Shown: positions 24,126 through 32,658 of the stretch, piece after piece
How the letters are laid out: each line of letters opens with the position of its first letter
Position numbering within the stretch: the first letter of the stretch is position 1
NCBI GenBank assembly: GCA_016840125.1
Contig: JAEOSY010000227.1
Coordinates: forward strand, 1 to 35,279
Length of the DNA: 35,279 bases
DNA from: Candidatus Helarchaeota archaeon
Lineage (GTDB): Archaea > Asgardarchaeota > Lokiarchaeia > Helarchaeales > HEL-GB-A
Direction: 5' to 3'
Translations under genes and position numbers: made by a program
Notes under the pieces: generated by a model
What the model was told of the DNA's origin: nothing
Database searches by the model: none
The model's input: only the letters and a program-made list of their open reading frames with translations

Positions 24126-24384
24126 TCATTATATTTGGTACCTACCTATTTAAAAAATACTTGAACGCCTTATTCTTCTTGTGAGTAATTAACTTGGTTT
24201 ACTTGGTTTTCTCGTCCGCTGTTTTTTGAAACCTATACTCGAGAAAATAAAAGTTTTCACATTCAAATCGTATCAATGGCTAATAATGATTTTTCAACTC
24301 TCTTAGAATCAGTATTTATAGGCAAATTACAATTTGTAATAGATAATATAACGGTGATATTTTTTTTTTAAAACGGTGAAAAAA
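24126..24384. promoter_or_regulatory. Divergent promoter region between two SDR-fold genes
   Basis: Leftward: T/A box near 24147-24158. Rightward: TATTTATA at 24313-24320, then the palindrome at 24326-24340. The rest, 24160-24300, is A/T-rich with nothing recognised. Confidence 0.45.
24326..24340. promoter_or_regulatory. Operator-like 15-bp palindrome
   Basis: ATTACAA-T-TTGTAAT, perfect 7-bp arms, starting 5 bp past the TATTTATA box and covering the expected start-site approach. A repressor bound here would block the rightward gene. Confidence 0.5.
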
Positions 24385-25296
24385 ATGAAAGTATTAGTTA
24401 CAGGTGGAACTAACGGAATGGGGCTGGGAGTTGCGAAAATACTGGCTGAACGTGACAACCAAACCCATGAAATCATAATATTATGCAGATCCAAAGAACG
24501 CGGTGAGGCTACCATCAAAGAACTTGAAGAGGTCACCAAAAACAAGAAGATTTCGATCGTCTTATGTGATCTTTCGAAACTCAGCGAGGTGCGAACGGTA
24601 ATCAAAGAGCTTCACGAAAAACATGAGTTTCTGGACGGTATCTTCATAAATGCCGGTATAGGGTACGCCAAGCGGGAAGTAACTGAAGATGGAATGGATC
24701 CGCATTTCCAAGTGAATTATTTATCTCAATTCATGTTGACGTTGAATGTATTGGACTTATTGGAAAAATCCGAGAACGGAGGAAGAGTAATTTTCAACGT
24801 AGCTTATTTTGGAGAACTATTCTGGGACGACTTGCAAATGAAGAAAAAATGGGGGTATGAAAGGGGGGTTGGTCAAGGAATGGTCGCTAAAAGAATGTTT
24901 TATGTTCGTTTGCATGATTTGTATAGGAAAATAGAAGGCTCGAAACTATCCTTTTTCGGATTTCAGATCCAGAAAACGGTTTGGACTAATCAGATCAATA
25001 TTATTCCATTTTTCATGAAAGCAATGGCTAGGCTTGCGAAATTGTTTGGGGCTTTTATTTCCATTGAGAAATGTGGAATCACCATGGCTCCTTTGTTCAC
25101 TGAAATGCAAGAAGAGAGTTTGAAGAAGTCCGGCAAATTTATCACATGGAAGAAGGACCAGTTCATCGAGAAAGAGCAAGCTGAAATCGTGTTTGATCAG
25201 GAACTGCAAGAGAAACTGTGGAACATCAGTCTGGATTTATGCAAAGACGAAAAAACAACGCAAATCGCTGAGAATCTGACAAGTCATTCCAAATAA
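24385..25296 (+). CDS. SDR-fold protein lacking the catalytic triad (probable pseudoenzyme)
   Basis: 303 residues from ATG 24385, with GGTGA 5 nt upstream; the GTG at 24376 lies inside that site. The nucleotide-binding half is intact: TGGTNGMG at 6-13, CDLSKL, FINAGIG at 87-93, NYLSQF at 111-116. It resembles the retinol-dehydrogenase/WWOX type. In those, the active site reads RVVNVSS and YGQSKLAN; here the aligned stretches are RVIFNVA and VGQGMVAK. Ser, Tyr and Lys would thus be Ala140, Val152 and Met156. The protein may bind NAD(P) as a sensor or scaffold. The alignment is by eye. Confidence 0.75.
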   Translation: MKVLVTGGTNGMGLGVAKILAERDNQTHEIIILCRSKERGEATIKELEEVTKNKKISIVLCDLSKLSEVRTVIKELHEKHEFLDGIFINAGIGYAKREVTEDGMDPHFQVNYLSQFMLTLNVLDLLEKSENGGRVIFNVAYFGELFWDDLQMKKKWGYERGVGQGMVAKRMFYVRLHDLYRKIEGSKLSFFGFQIQKTVWTNQINIIPFFMKAMARLAKLFGAFISIEKCGITMAPLFTEMQEESLKKSGKFITWKKDQFIEKEQAEIVFDQELQEKLWNISLDLCKDEKTTQIAENLTSHSK

Positions 25297-25298
25297 CC

Positions 25299-25307
25299 TT
25301 TTTTTTT
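25299..25307 (+). terminator. T9 terminator after the SDR-like gene
   Basis: Nine T residues 2 nt past the stop codon. Confidence 0.5.
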
Positions 25308-25344
25308 GTGTAAAACAAAACTAATATCTTGAAAAATCGTATCT

Positions 25345-25397
25345 GTACGGGTGAAGAAAAAAGAATCCATGATTAAATGGATCTAGAAGTCAACTAA
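25345..25397 (+). repeat. 53-bp dispersed direct repeat, copy B
   Basis: Same orientation as 9034-9086 and differs at four positions. It lies in the gap between convergent genes, ending 10 bp before the 3' end of the GH51 gene. Confidence 0.8.
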
Positions 25398-25406
25398 CTT
25401 GGCCTA

Positions 25407-26885
25407 TTATTCAAGCAATACAACAGAAAGTGAATGTTTTGGAAATGAAATCTTAAATTGTTCACCTAATACATTAACTCCAAACGCTCTAGGAACAACT
25501 ATATCAGGATTCTCAAAGCTATTATAAGATTTTAAACTTTCCGCAGTTAATATCGTTCCAGAGGATGATCTAACGGGAAAGTCGGGGATATTAATGTGAC
25601 AGGTTATTTCCTTAAGAGCTCGATTTACTACAAATAGATAAACTCCGTTATTTTCGACCTTGACAGCAGCTACATCTAATGCCAAAGCCTTTGAGTCTTC
25701 TACATTTGGACAATCTACTTTAGTTCCTATTGAAAAGCCCCCAGCACAAGGTTTATACATTTGAAAGACAAAATATGTCGAACGTAAAAGAATACCTCTA
25801 TCATCTGCATAAATGAGCCCTCGGGTATTAACCGCAGGAGAATAATTTGCCATGGAAATATTTGCCGCTTTTCGTATTATTATATTCAAAAATCCTGCAG
25901 TAAAGAGCGCATGAGCTAAATGGTATTGGTCTGGGGCTTTATTTTTTTCAATATCTTGTTCGATCCATCCATACTCATTCCATTCAGTTATTGCGATCGG
26001 AATCACGTCATCTCTACCGATTCGATTACACGCAGCTCGTATCTTTTTAATTAATCGACCCAATATGCGGTCTACAACTTTTAATTCTGAAGAAGCGTCT
26101 GTATGAGATATTCTATCTTCGCGATCACCTATTTGGGAGTAATGGTGCCAAGCAAAGGCATCTATTTCTCTTATAAGATCATCATTTGAAAGTACTTGCT
26201 TGTCCCACCAAAAAATAAAATTGGGATCTCCTAATACGACTATAAATTTGAGTGAATCGTCGAAATTTTTCATAGCTCTTATGAATTCAAGTGCATCCTT
26301 TGCGTATTCCGCACCCTTTTTGTAATATCCAATCTGCCAAGTGCCATAACATTCATTTCCTAAACCCCACCATTTAACATTCAAGGGCTCCAAATTGCCT
26401 GCTTTCGCGCGAAGCGCCGCCTCTGGACCATCAACCGCATTACAAAAGCGAACCCAAGCAGCTGCTTCTTCGGGTGTGGGATTTTCTTCACTGTTTCCGA
26501 CACCCACGCAAATATTGGGTTCTGCACCGATCCGTCGACAATGTTCGATAAATTCCGTCGTTCCAAAATGATGGCTTTCAAACTCATCCCAATGGGGATT
26601 TTTGCGAGCGACACGTTCATTCTTAGGTCCAGCACCCCACTTCCAATGATAACCGCTAGTATAATTACCTCCAGGCCATCTTAAGATTGGTGGATCAAGA
26701 TCTTTCAGGGCTTTTTCCACATCTAAGCGATATCCTTTTGAATCAGAATGCGGGGATCCCTCTTCATAAATTCCCCCATAAATTTGGCGAGGAAAATGTT
26801 CGATGAATAGTCCTAACACAAAGGGATTGACCCTTCCACGAGATTCATTCAAATTTATCTGTATTGATGACCCATTTCCAATCAT
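25407..26885 (-). CDS. GH51 alpha-L-arabinofuranosidase
   Basis: 492 residues from ATG 26885; the GTG at 26894 belongs to a GTGAAAAAAATG leader like that of other genes here. Family features: NPFVLGLFIEHFPRQIYGGIYEEGSP, LRWPGGNYTSGYHWKWGAGP, the acid/base Glu178 in WWGLGNE, DAFAWHHYS, and nucleophile Glu301 in ITEWNEYGW, followed by a C-terminal beta domain. It releases terminal alpha-L-arabinofuranose from oligosaccharides with retention of configuration. There is no signal peptide, so it should work in the cytosol on imported oligosaccharides. No sugar transporter is in the window. It is divergent from the nucleoside hydrolase gene with a shared promoter region. Confidence 0.9.
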   Translation of the reverse strand: MIGNGSSIQINLNESRGRVNPFVLGLFIEHFPRQIYGGIYEEGSPHSDSKGYRLDVEKALKDLDPPILRWPGGNYTSGYHWKWGAGPKNERVARKNPHWDEFESHHFGTTEFIEHCRRIGAEPNICVGVGNSEENPTPEEAAAWVRFCNAVDGPEAALRAKAGNLEPLNVKWWGLGNECYGTWQIGYYKKGAEYAKDALEFIRAMKNFDDSLKFIVVLGDPNFIFWWDKQVLSNDDLIREIDAFAWHHYSQIGDREDRISHTDASSELKVVDRILGRLIKKIRAACNRIGRDDVIPIAITEWNEYGWIEQDIEKNKAPDQYHLAHALFTAGFLNIIIRKAANISMANYSPAVNTRGLIYADDRGILLRSTYFVFQMYKPCAGGFSIGTKVDCPNVEDSKALALDVAAVKVENNGVYLFVVNRALKEITCHINIPDFPVRSSSGTILTAESLKSYNSFENPDIVVPRAFGVNVLGEQFKISFPKHSLSVVLLE

Positions 26886-26931
26886 TTTTTTCACTTTGAA
26901 ATCTTTTACGAATAGTCAATCAAAAGATATT

Positions 26932-26945
26932 AAATAAATTTATTT
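26932..26945. promoter_or_regulatory. Palindromic A/T box shared by GH51 and nucleoside hydrolase genes
   Basis: AAATAAA-TTTATTT, a perfect 14-bp palindrome, about 15-28 nt before the rightward ATG and 47 nt before the leftward ATG. It can act as a TATA element in both directions and would make the rightward transcript leaderless. Confidence 0.45.
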
Positions 26946-26959
26946 GGTAAAATTCACTT

Positions 26960-27901
26960 ATGAGGTGTATGAAAGAACAAAGGATTCTTATTGATACTGA
27001 TCCCGCAATTTCTATTCCTAAATCTGATATAGATGATGGATTAGCTATTTTTCTGGCGTTAAATTCTCCTGAATTAAATGTTGAAGGCATAACTACAGTA
27101 TATGGGAATTCAACTCTTAAACAAGTGACCGCTGTGGCGAAGGACGTCCTCAAAGTGGCAAACCGCCAAGATATCCCCGTCTATCCAGGAGCTTATAATA
27201 AAAAGTGGTTAGAAACCAAAACAGAAGCAACCGAATTCCTAATTAACCATATTTCCGAGAACCCTAAAGAAATTACATTGGTAACTTTAGGTCCGTTAAC
27301 AAATATTGGGTCGGTTATACAACAGAAACCTGAAATAATTGATGATTTAAAGCAAATAATAATTATGGGTGGTCTAATATTTCCAGATAAACTCGACATT
27401 CCTTATCTTGAAGCAGAGTTTAATATTGCCAATGATGGGCTTGCTGCAAATATTGTATTTTCTCAACCAATTGAAACGACTCTGATTGGTTTGGAGGTTA
27501 CCACCCAAGTTCTATTTCAAGACGTTCATTATGAGGCCATCAAAAACGCGAATACCAAAATTTCTAAATATTTAACAAAACACATTCTACCTTGGCTAAC
27601 ACTCCAGAAAATCAATAATAATGGGTTTAATCCTCACGATCCCATTGCACTAGCATATCTTTTAAAGGAATCCTTATATAAATCTGTTAAGCTGGGACTA
27701 AGTGTTAACTATAGAAAGAGGGACTTTACTAACATTGATAAAAAATATAGACCGAACATATCTGTGGTGTTCTCGAAGAGAGACGGAAAAATCACAATTA
27801 TTCCCGATTCTGAAGTTTCTTTAAAAAAGAAAATTAGAGTTTGTACGGAAGTAGATGAAAAGGCATTTTTAAACCTACTTATAAATAGATTAACAAAATA
27901 A
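26960..27901 (+). CDS. Inosine/uridine-preferring nucleoside hydrolase family protein
   Basis: 313 residues. The calcium- and ribose-binding motif is IDTDPAISIPKSDIDDGLAI (11-30), the extended DTDP-x(8)-DIDDG form found in one branch of the family. EFNIANDG and the C-terminal PHDPIALAY supply the other ligands. The reaction is N-glycosidic cleavage of a nucleoside to base and ribose. Start 26960 fits leaderless initiation; ATG 26969 is preceded by GAGGTG at only 1 nt, too close to be used. It is followed 19 bp later by a small membrane protein and then the HEAT/nucleotidyltransferase genes, all co-directional, so may share their transcript. Confidence 0.88.
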   Translation: MRCMKEQRILIDTDPAISIPKSDIDDGLAIFLALNSPELNVEGITTVYGNSTLKQVTAVAKDVLKVANRQDIPVYPGAYNKKWLETKTEATEFLINHISENPKEITLVTLGPLTNIGSVIQQKPEIIDDLKQIIIMGGLIFPDKLDIPYLEAEFNIANDGLAANIVFSQPIETTLIGLEVTTQVLFQDVHYEAIKNANTKISKYLTKHILPWLTLQKINNNGFNPHDPIALAYLLKESLYKSVKLGLSVNYRKRDFTNIDKKYRPNISVVFSKRDGKITIIPDSEVSLKKKIRVCTEVDEKAFLNLLINRLTK

Positions 27902-27920
27902 GAGTTTAGGTGATATAGTT

Positions 27921-28118
27921 ATGGATATTTTTATGCTGAACGGTCCTGGTTGGATTGATTACTCCGTTAACCTTCTCGTTACCATCATTGCGCTTCTTGT
28001 TGTAGTATATGATTGGAAAACGAGACATCGGAAGGATTATCTCTGGGTTTTCCTAGCTGACACTCTCTTCTTGTTTATCAAGTTATTAAAACAGCTCTTG
28101 TTTTCCTATTTATTTTAG
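27921..28118 (+). CDS. Small two-helix membrane protein
   Basis: 65 residues with GGTGAT 6 nt upstream of the ATG. Helix 1 is about 12-30 (DYSVNLLVTIIALLVVVYDW), then a basic loop KTRHRKD, then helix 2 about 40-64. It ends abruptly in hydrophobic residues. A second frame, open from 28061 (VYQVIKTALVFLFILGF and onward), runs without a stop into the HEAT gene, so the present end may reflect a frameshift. Function unknown. Confidence 0.55.
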   Translation: MDIFMLNGPGWIDYSVNLLVTIIALLVVVYDWKTRHRKDYLWVFLADTLFLFIKLLKQLLFSYLF

Positions 28119-28144
28119 GATTCACTATAAGTGAGGAGATTCTT

Positions 28145-31100
28145 TTGACAGAGCTTCAAAAAATAATTCGAAATTTAGAAACATCTAATAACTGGACGCG
28201 TTTAAAATATTTAAAACTGATTAAACCACTTGTCAAAACCCCGATCAGTGGAAATACTCTCCAAAATTCGGAAAGGCATAAAATAATCGAACTTCTTGGG
28301 GAATGTATGTTAGATTGGGATGCGGAGGTCAGAATCGCTGCAGCGGAACTATTGGGCGCGATGAGTGACACTTTGTCGGTGAAACCCTTAATTGAGTGTC
28401 TAGCAGAAAGGTCTCCATCGCCTGGTGGGGGTATTCAATGGCATTTTCCTGTATGGGCTGCAGTAACAGTGGCCCTTGGAACTCTAGGTCTACTTTCTGT
28501 GGAACCGTTAGTTATATGTCTGAAAATACACGATGAACATGCTAAGACGGACGCCATCAAGGCCCTGGGGTTGACAAAACAACAAAAAGCTGTCAAACCG
28601 TTAGTTGAATTTCTATATGTGGGTGATTTAGGGGTGTATGATCCAAGTGCTAAGTCACTCAATACTTTAGGGTCCTTAGCTTCCAGAAGAGTTTTGGAAA
28701 TCCTCTCAGAAGCACTACGCTCCTTAGGCCCCATCGCTATAAATGAAGCAATCCAGATGTTAAAAGATAAAGATTTTATAATTAGAACGAAAGCAGCAAA
28801 GGCGCTTGGAATCCTTAATGCTAAAGATGCGGTGGAGGATCTTATTCTATGTTTAAAAGATGAGGCTAAATCAGTACGGTATGAGACTGTAAAGGCTCTA
28901 GGGATAATAAAAGATAAAAAGGCAATAGATTGTGTAATTGAATCCCTGAAAGATGAAGACGAAACAGTACGAAAAGTGGCAGTTAAAACTCTTGGTGAAC
29001 TAGGTGGTAATAGGATAATAGATCCGCTCATTGAATGTCTAAACCAAATGAATAAATTTGATGTTAGCGAAATTATCGTGATATTGGGCAATTTTAAGGA
29101 GCCAAAGGTGGTAGAAGCTTTAATTGAATCTTTGAAATGGTCTAAAATCACTAGGTACGGGCATGGTGAGGAGGAGATCCTGAAGGAGATGGGAGAAATT
29201 GCAGTCGAACCATTAATTGCCAGATTAGATAATAGAAAATTACAGAATTCAATAATTCGAATATTAGGAAATATCAAGGATAAAAGAGCAATAAAGCCTC
29301 TAATCGTTCTTATAAAAGATGCTGATGCAGGAGAACGAACTTCTATTATTGAAGCACTTGGGAAAATAGGTGATCCAAGTGCAGTCCAAGTTTTAATTGA
29401 TTTTTTAGAAGCTGAGGATAGATGGGTAAGAATTAACGCAGCTAGAGCTTTAGGAAATATAGAAGATCCAAGGGTTGTTGAACCTCTTAAAAACCTGTTA
29501 GAGGATGAAGAGGAAGATGTGCGTTGCAGCGCAATAAAAGCGCTTGGGCAGATTTCTGATTTAAGCGCATTTCAACCTCTTATGGAAAAGTTAAAAATTA
29601 GTAAATATGATGAACAAAGAGAAGCTGCGTTGGCTCTTGCAGAACTAAAAGATCCTAAGAGTGTGCCTGCATTAATTAATTGCCTGGCTGAGAAAATTTT
29701 CTGGCGTGGAGATGATAAAAAAATAATCGAGATGATAATAAAATTTGAAGATATCTCTTTTAACCCTCTGCTTAAACTATTAGAGCATCCAGATCATGAA
29801 GTGAGATTAAAAGGATTAAAAATCCTTAAGGAAATGAACAATCCTGTTAGAATTGATCCTTTAATTAAATGCTTGAAGGATGATGATTATCAAGTAAAAA
29901 ATTTAGCAGCTGAAATACTTGGAGATATTAAAGATACCAAAGCAAAGGATTCTCTTATAGAATTCTTCAACGATGAAGAAAATTGGGCGAGAGGGAATGT
30001 CGATAAGTTAGGAAAAGTTGGAGATGACCGTGCCCTAAAAATACTTTTAGATATGATAAAATCAGACAAATATACATATATACCAGGGGAAGCTATGAAA
30101 ATTATTGCTCAATTTGGAGAGAGGGTTCGAGAAATGATTGAACAATGCTTGAAAGATAAAAGAGAACATGTAAGAAGAAGATCAATAGAAATTCTTCAAA
30201 AAATTGGTATTAAAGATGTAAGTATTATTATACCCCTACTAGATGATGATGAGGAAAGGGTACGAGATTATGCAAGGTATGCACTCATAGATGTTGGAGA
30301 GGTGGCTGTAGAACCACTCATTAGAAGTCTAGAAGACAAAAACTGGAAAGGTCGTTCTGAGGTTATAAAGACACTTAGCGAAATCAAAGATGCAAGATCA
30401 GTTAAACCCTTGATTGAGTGCATGAAAGATCCAGATCCCGAGGTTCGGAGAGCAGCTGTTTGGGCCTTCCGTTATTTCCATGATGAACGCGCAATAGGTC
30501 CCCTTATTGAATGCGTAAAGGATGAAGATTTAACGGTCCGATGGAGAACCTTAGATATCTTAGTGGATTTAAAGGAATACAACCCACGACTCGCTGAACT
30601 TTTAGTAGAGCGTTTGAAAGATTCCAATTGGAGAATTAAAAAAGATTCTATCACTCTGCTAAGAGAGATGAACTGGAAAAATGCCATACCCTCCTTGATA
30701 ACTTGTTTACAAGATGAAAATGAGGAAGTTCGTTATGAGGCTGCCAAAGCCCTCGGTCAAATTGGGGCGGAAGAAGCCCAAGGGGCGCTCTTGGCATGTT
30801 TAACAGATAAAGAGTATGTAGTGCGTGCTTACGCAGCAGAAGCTTTAGGTAATCTGAAGGAAGTACAGGCAGTCGAACAACTTATTAAGTGTTTAAAGGA
30901 GCGTTATGGGGCAGTAAGATCCAGTGCAGCTGAAGCACTTGGAAACCTGGGGGACAAGAGAGCGGTAAATCACCTAGCCCTCCTTTTAAATGATGAATAT
31001 GAATATGTCAGGGCAAATGCAGTTAGTTCTCTGATAAAGTTAGGCGTTCCTGGGGCGTTAAACTCTGTCATTGAGCGGATTAAAGATGCAAGTTATGCAA

Positions 31101-31333
31101 TATGCACAACAATTATAATGCTGATTGAAAAGAATCCTCAATTAACATTAGAAAAATTTGAAGCGTTCCTCCAAAAAAACAAGAAATGGTTTTCTAACCA
31201 GTTAAAAGAATACTCTATGGTTGAGTTTCTCCAAAAAATCTTATTGAAATGTGTGTTGGATCCTGAATTAAAAGCAAAATTTAGTGTATTGGTAAACATA
31301 GCAAAAAATCTGCTATTTTCCTACGAGTTCTAG
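28145..31333 (+). CDS. Giant HEAT-repeat protein
   Basis: 1062 residues made almost wholly of HEAT / PBS-lyase-type repeats of about 31-32 residues from near residue 60 to 990, each like A(I/V)-x-PLIECLKDED-x-VR-x-x-A-x-x-ALG-x-(I/L)-(G/K)D. It should fold as a long alpha-solenoid for protein binding. No enzymatic motif or signal is visible. Start: TTG 28145, chosen because GTGAGGAG (28131-28138) sits 6 nt upstream; no ATG is suitably placed. The nucleotidyltransferase-fold gene follows 17 bp after the stop, and another HEAT protein lies beyond it in opposite orientation. Partner unknown, but the tight linkage makes the next gene product the best candidate. Confidence 0.85.
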   Translation: MTELQKIIRNLETSNNWTRLKYLKLIKPLVKTPISGNTLQNSERHKIIELLGECMLDWDAEVRIAAAELLGAMSDTLSVKPLIECLAERSPSPGGGIQWHFPVWAAVTVALGTLGLLSVEPLVICLKIHDEHAKTDAIKALGLTKQQKAVKPLVEFLYVGDLGVYDPSAKSLNTLGSLASRRVLEILSEALRSLGPIAINEAIQMLKDKDFIIRTKAAKALGILNAKDAVEDLILCLKDEAKSVRYETVKALGIIKDKKAIDCVIESLKDEDETVRKVAVKTLGELGGNRIIDPLIECLNQMNKFDVSEIIVILGNFKEPKVVEALIESLKWSKITRYGHGEEEILKEMGEIAVEPLIARLDNRKLQNSIIRILGNIKDKRAIKPLIVLIKDADAGERTSIIEALGKIGDPSAVQVLIDFLEAEDRWVRINAARALGNIEDPRVVEPLKNLLEDEEEDVRCSAIKALGQISDLSAFQPLMEKLKISKYDEQREAALALAELKDPKSVPALINCLAEKIFWRGDDKKIIEMIIKFEDISFNPLLKLLEHPDHEVRLKGLKILKEMNNPVRIDPLIKCLKDDDYQVKNLAAEILGDIKDTKAKDSLIEFFNDEENWARGNVDKLGKVGDDRALKILLDMIKSDKYTYIPGEAMKIIAQFGERVREMIEQCLKDKREHVRRRSIEILQKIGIKDVSIIIPLLDDDEERVRDYARYALIDVGEVAVEPLIRSLEDKNWKGRSEVIKTLSEIKDARSVKPLIECMKDPDPEVRRAAVWAFRYFHDERAIGPLIECVKDEDLTVRWRTLDILVDLKEYNPRLAELLVERLKDSNWRIKKDSITLLREMNWKNAIPSLITCLQDENEEVRYEAAKALGQIGAEEAQGALLACLTDKEYVVRAYAAEALGNLKEVQAVEQLIKCLKERYGAVRSSAAEALGNLGDKRAVNHLALLLNDEYEYVRANAVSSLIKLGVPGALNSVIERIKDASYAICTTIIMLIEKNPQLTLEKFEAFLQKNKKWFSNQLKEYSMVEFLQKILLKCVLDPELKAKFSVLVNIAKNLLFSYEF

Positions 31334-31350
31334 CATGAATTTAAAGGTTT

Positions 31351-32541
31351 ATGGTGTTAAAATCGCCCTATCAATCGCCGATTACAATTGAACAATGGTT
31401 TGAGGAGGTTTCTATTAGTCCAAAATTGCAAGTGAAATTAAATCAATTAAAGATTAGTGAGGTTCTTCTCCCAGAAGATAAGAAACTTCCCTTCATTCTT
31501 AAAACGATAAACGGAAAAGTTTATCATGCATTTCTTATAACAGACTCTACATCCAGCTCGTTAGTTAAAAAGGATTATATTCCCTGGATAGAAGCGCATT
31601 TTAAAGAAATTTTAAATGATATCTTACCCTTTCTAATAATTCAAGATACCAAATTTCTTAGATTTAAGGTTTCTTTGTATGAACTAGGACTGAAGGAAAA
31701 TATCATTGCGCGAGCAAGCGAAAGGTATTATAAACGTGGAGCTATGATAGAAAAGTTGCAAGAGGTGGCTGATAGAATTCGCTCCATCGATCTCCCCCTA
31801 GCTATTCAAGCAATCCATGTGTTTGGGAGTATTTTACATGAGATGGAATTAATTCATGATATTGATATTTTCCTAAGATGTACCAAATTCCCTACCCAAA
31901 AGGTTAGAATGGAGAAATTAAAAGAAGCTTTAGAAGTTTATGGCACTCAAATAGGCAAAATTTTAGAGAAAGAACGAAAACAAAAAAGAAGCATAAAAGA
32001 AATAGTTGAAAAAAGTAAGGAACTTCGTGAAATTCTTAAAAAAATCGCCTATCCAATTGATTGGTTTAAATGTCTAACATGGAAGGATTTATACAGCTTT
32101 CATAAAACACCTCCGAACCATCTTATACCTGAAGAAGATATTATTGTGAAACGGCTATTAATAGGTAATATCAAAGGTTTTAAGGACTTTTTTGTCAGTT
32201 TTAAACCGTATGTTGCTGCAAATTATGTGCTTGCTTGGAGCCCGGATAAACCTAATGTGAAGGAGAATATTGATGGGCGTCCTGAAAGCGAGAAAATACA
32301 ATTCCTCAAAGTAGAACTTGATACACTCATTGATGAGGTGAAGTATTTTCATGAACGGAATTATGTAGTACAAGAAAGTGATATGGAGGAATTCGAACCA
32401 CTTACACTTGTGGATCCAAAAGTAGAAAGGATAGATAATGAAACTAAGGATGAACTGAAGGAAAAGATCGAAATAATTCGCAATCAGCTTAGAGAATTAG
32501 TTATTAAATGGAGCGCTGGTTGGGAAATACGTGATGATTAG
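31351..32541 (+). CDS. Nucleotidyltransferase-fold protein
   Basis: 396 residues. Residues ~150-240 carry a Pol-beta-type nucleotidyltransferase signature: VFGS (157-160) followed by DID at 170-172, and a possible third acidic residue, Asp237, in AYPIDWF. In this superfamily (MNT, aminoglycoside and other nucleotidyltransferases) these residues bind the metal ions that move an NMP group to a target. Gly159-Ser160 is the usual GS, but the G usually found midway to the aspartates is missing (ILHEMELIHD). A charged helical region follows (200-230). Residues 1-145 are unfamiliar, and 330-390 contain a likely coiled coil. Start ATG 31351 has AAAGG 4 nt upstream. The target could be a protein, RNA or small molecule. 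Confidence 0.65.
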   Translation: MVLKSPYQSPITIEQWFEEVSISPKLQVKLNQLKISEVLLPEDKKLPFILKTINGKVYHAFLITDSTSSSLVKKDYIPWIEAHFKEILNDILPFLIIQDTKFLRFKVSLYELGLKENIIARASERYYKRGAMIEKLQEVADRIRSIDLPLAIQAIHVFGSILHEMELIHDIDIFLRCTKFPTQKVRMEKLKEALEVYGTQIGKILEKERKQKRSIKEIVEKSKELREILKKIAYPIDWFKCLTWKDLYSFHKTPPNHLIPEEDIIVKRLLIGNIKGFKDFFVSFKPYVAANYVLAWSPDKPNVKENIDGRPESEKIQFLKVELDTLIDEVKYFHERNYVVQESDMEEFEPLTLVDPKVERIDNETKDELKEKIEIIRNQLRELVIKWSAGWEIRDD

Positions 32542-32548
32542 AAATTAG

Positions 32549-32587
32549 ATTATTAATTCACTTTCTTTAACTGTTTGAGTTAATAAT
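32549..32587. terminator. Hairpin between convergent genes
   Basis: ATTATTAATTC pairs with GAGTTAATAAT (one T-G wobble) around a 17-nt loop, between the nucleotidyltransferase and HEAT stops. It could end transcription from both sides, though no T-run follows directly. Confidence 0.3.
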
Positions 32588-32658
32588 TATCATCCATATT
32601 TATGCCTTTCGCGTATTCGTTTACCATTCAATAAGTTTTTCATGAAACTTCCATATTT

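Noticed and set aside
9034..25397. Firm call of an integrated virus or conjugative element between the 53-bp repeats
   Set aside because: No integrase, structural, replication or transfer genes are present; only the repeats themselves are supported.
28435..29277. A 280-codon minus-strand ORF
   Set aside because: It mirrors the HEAT repeats of the real plus-strand gene. Its composition (Ser/Ile/Phe-rich) is typical of an antisense shadow.
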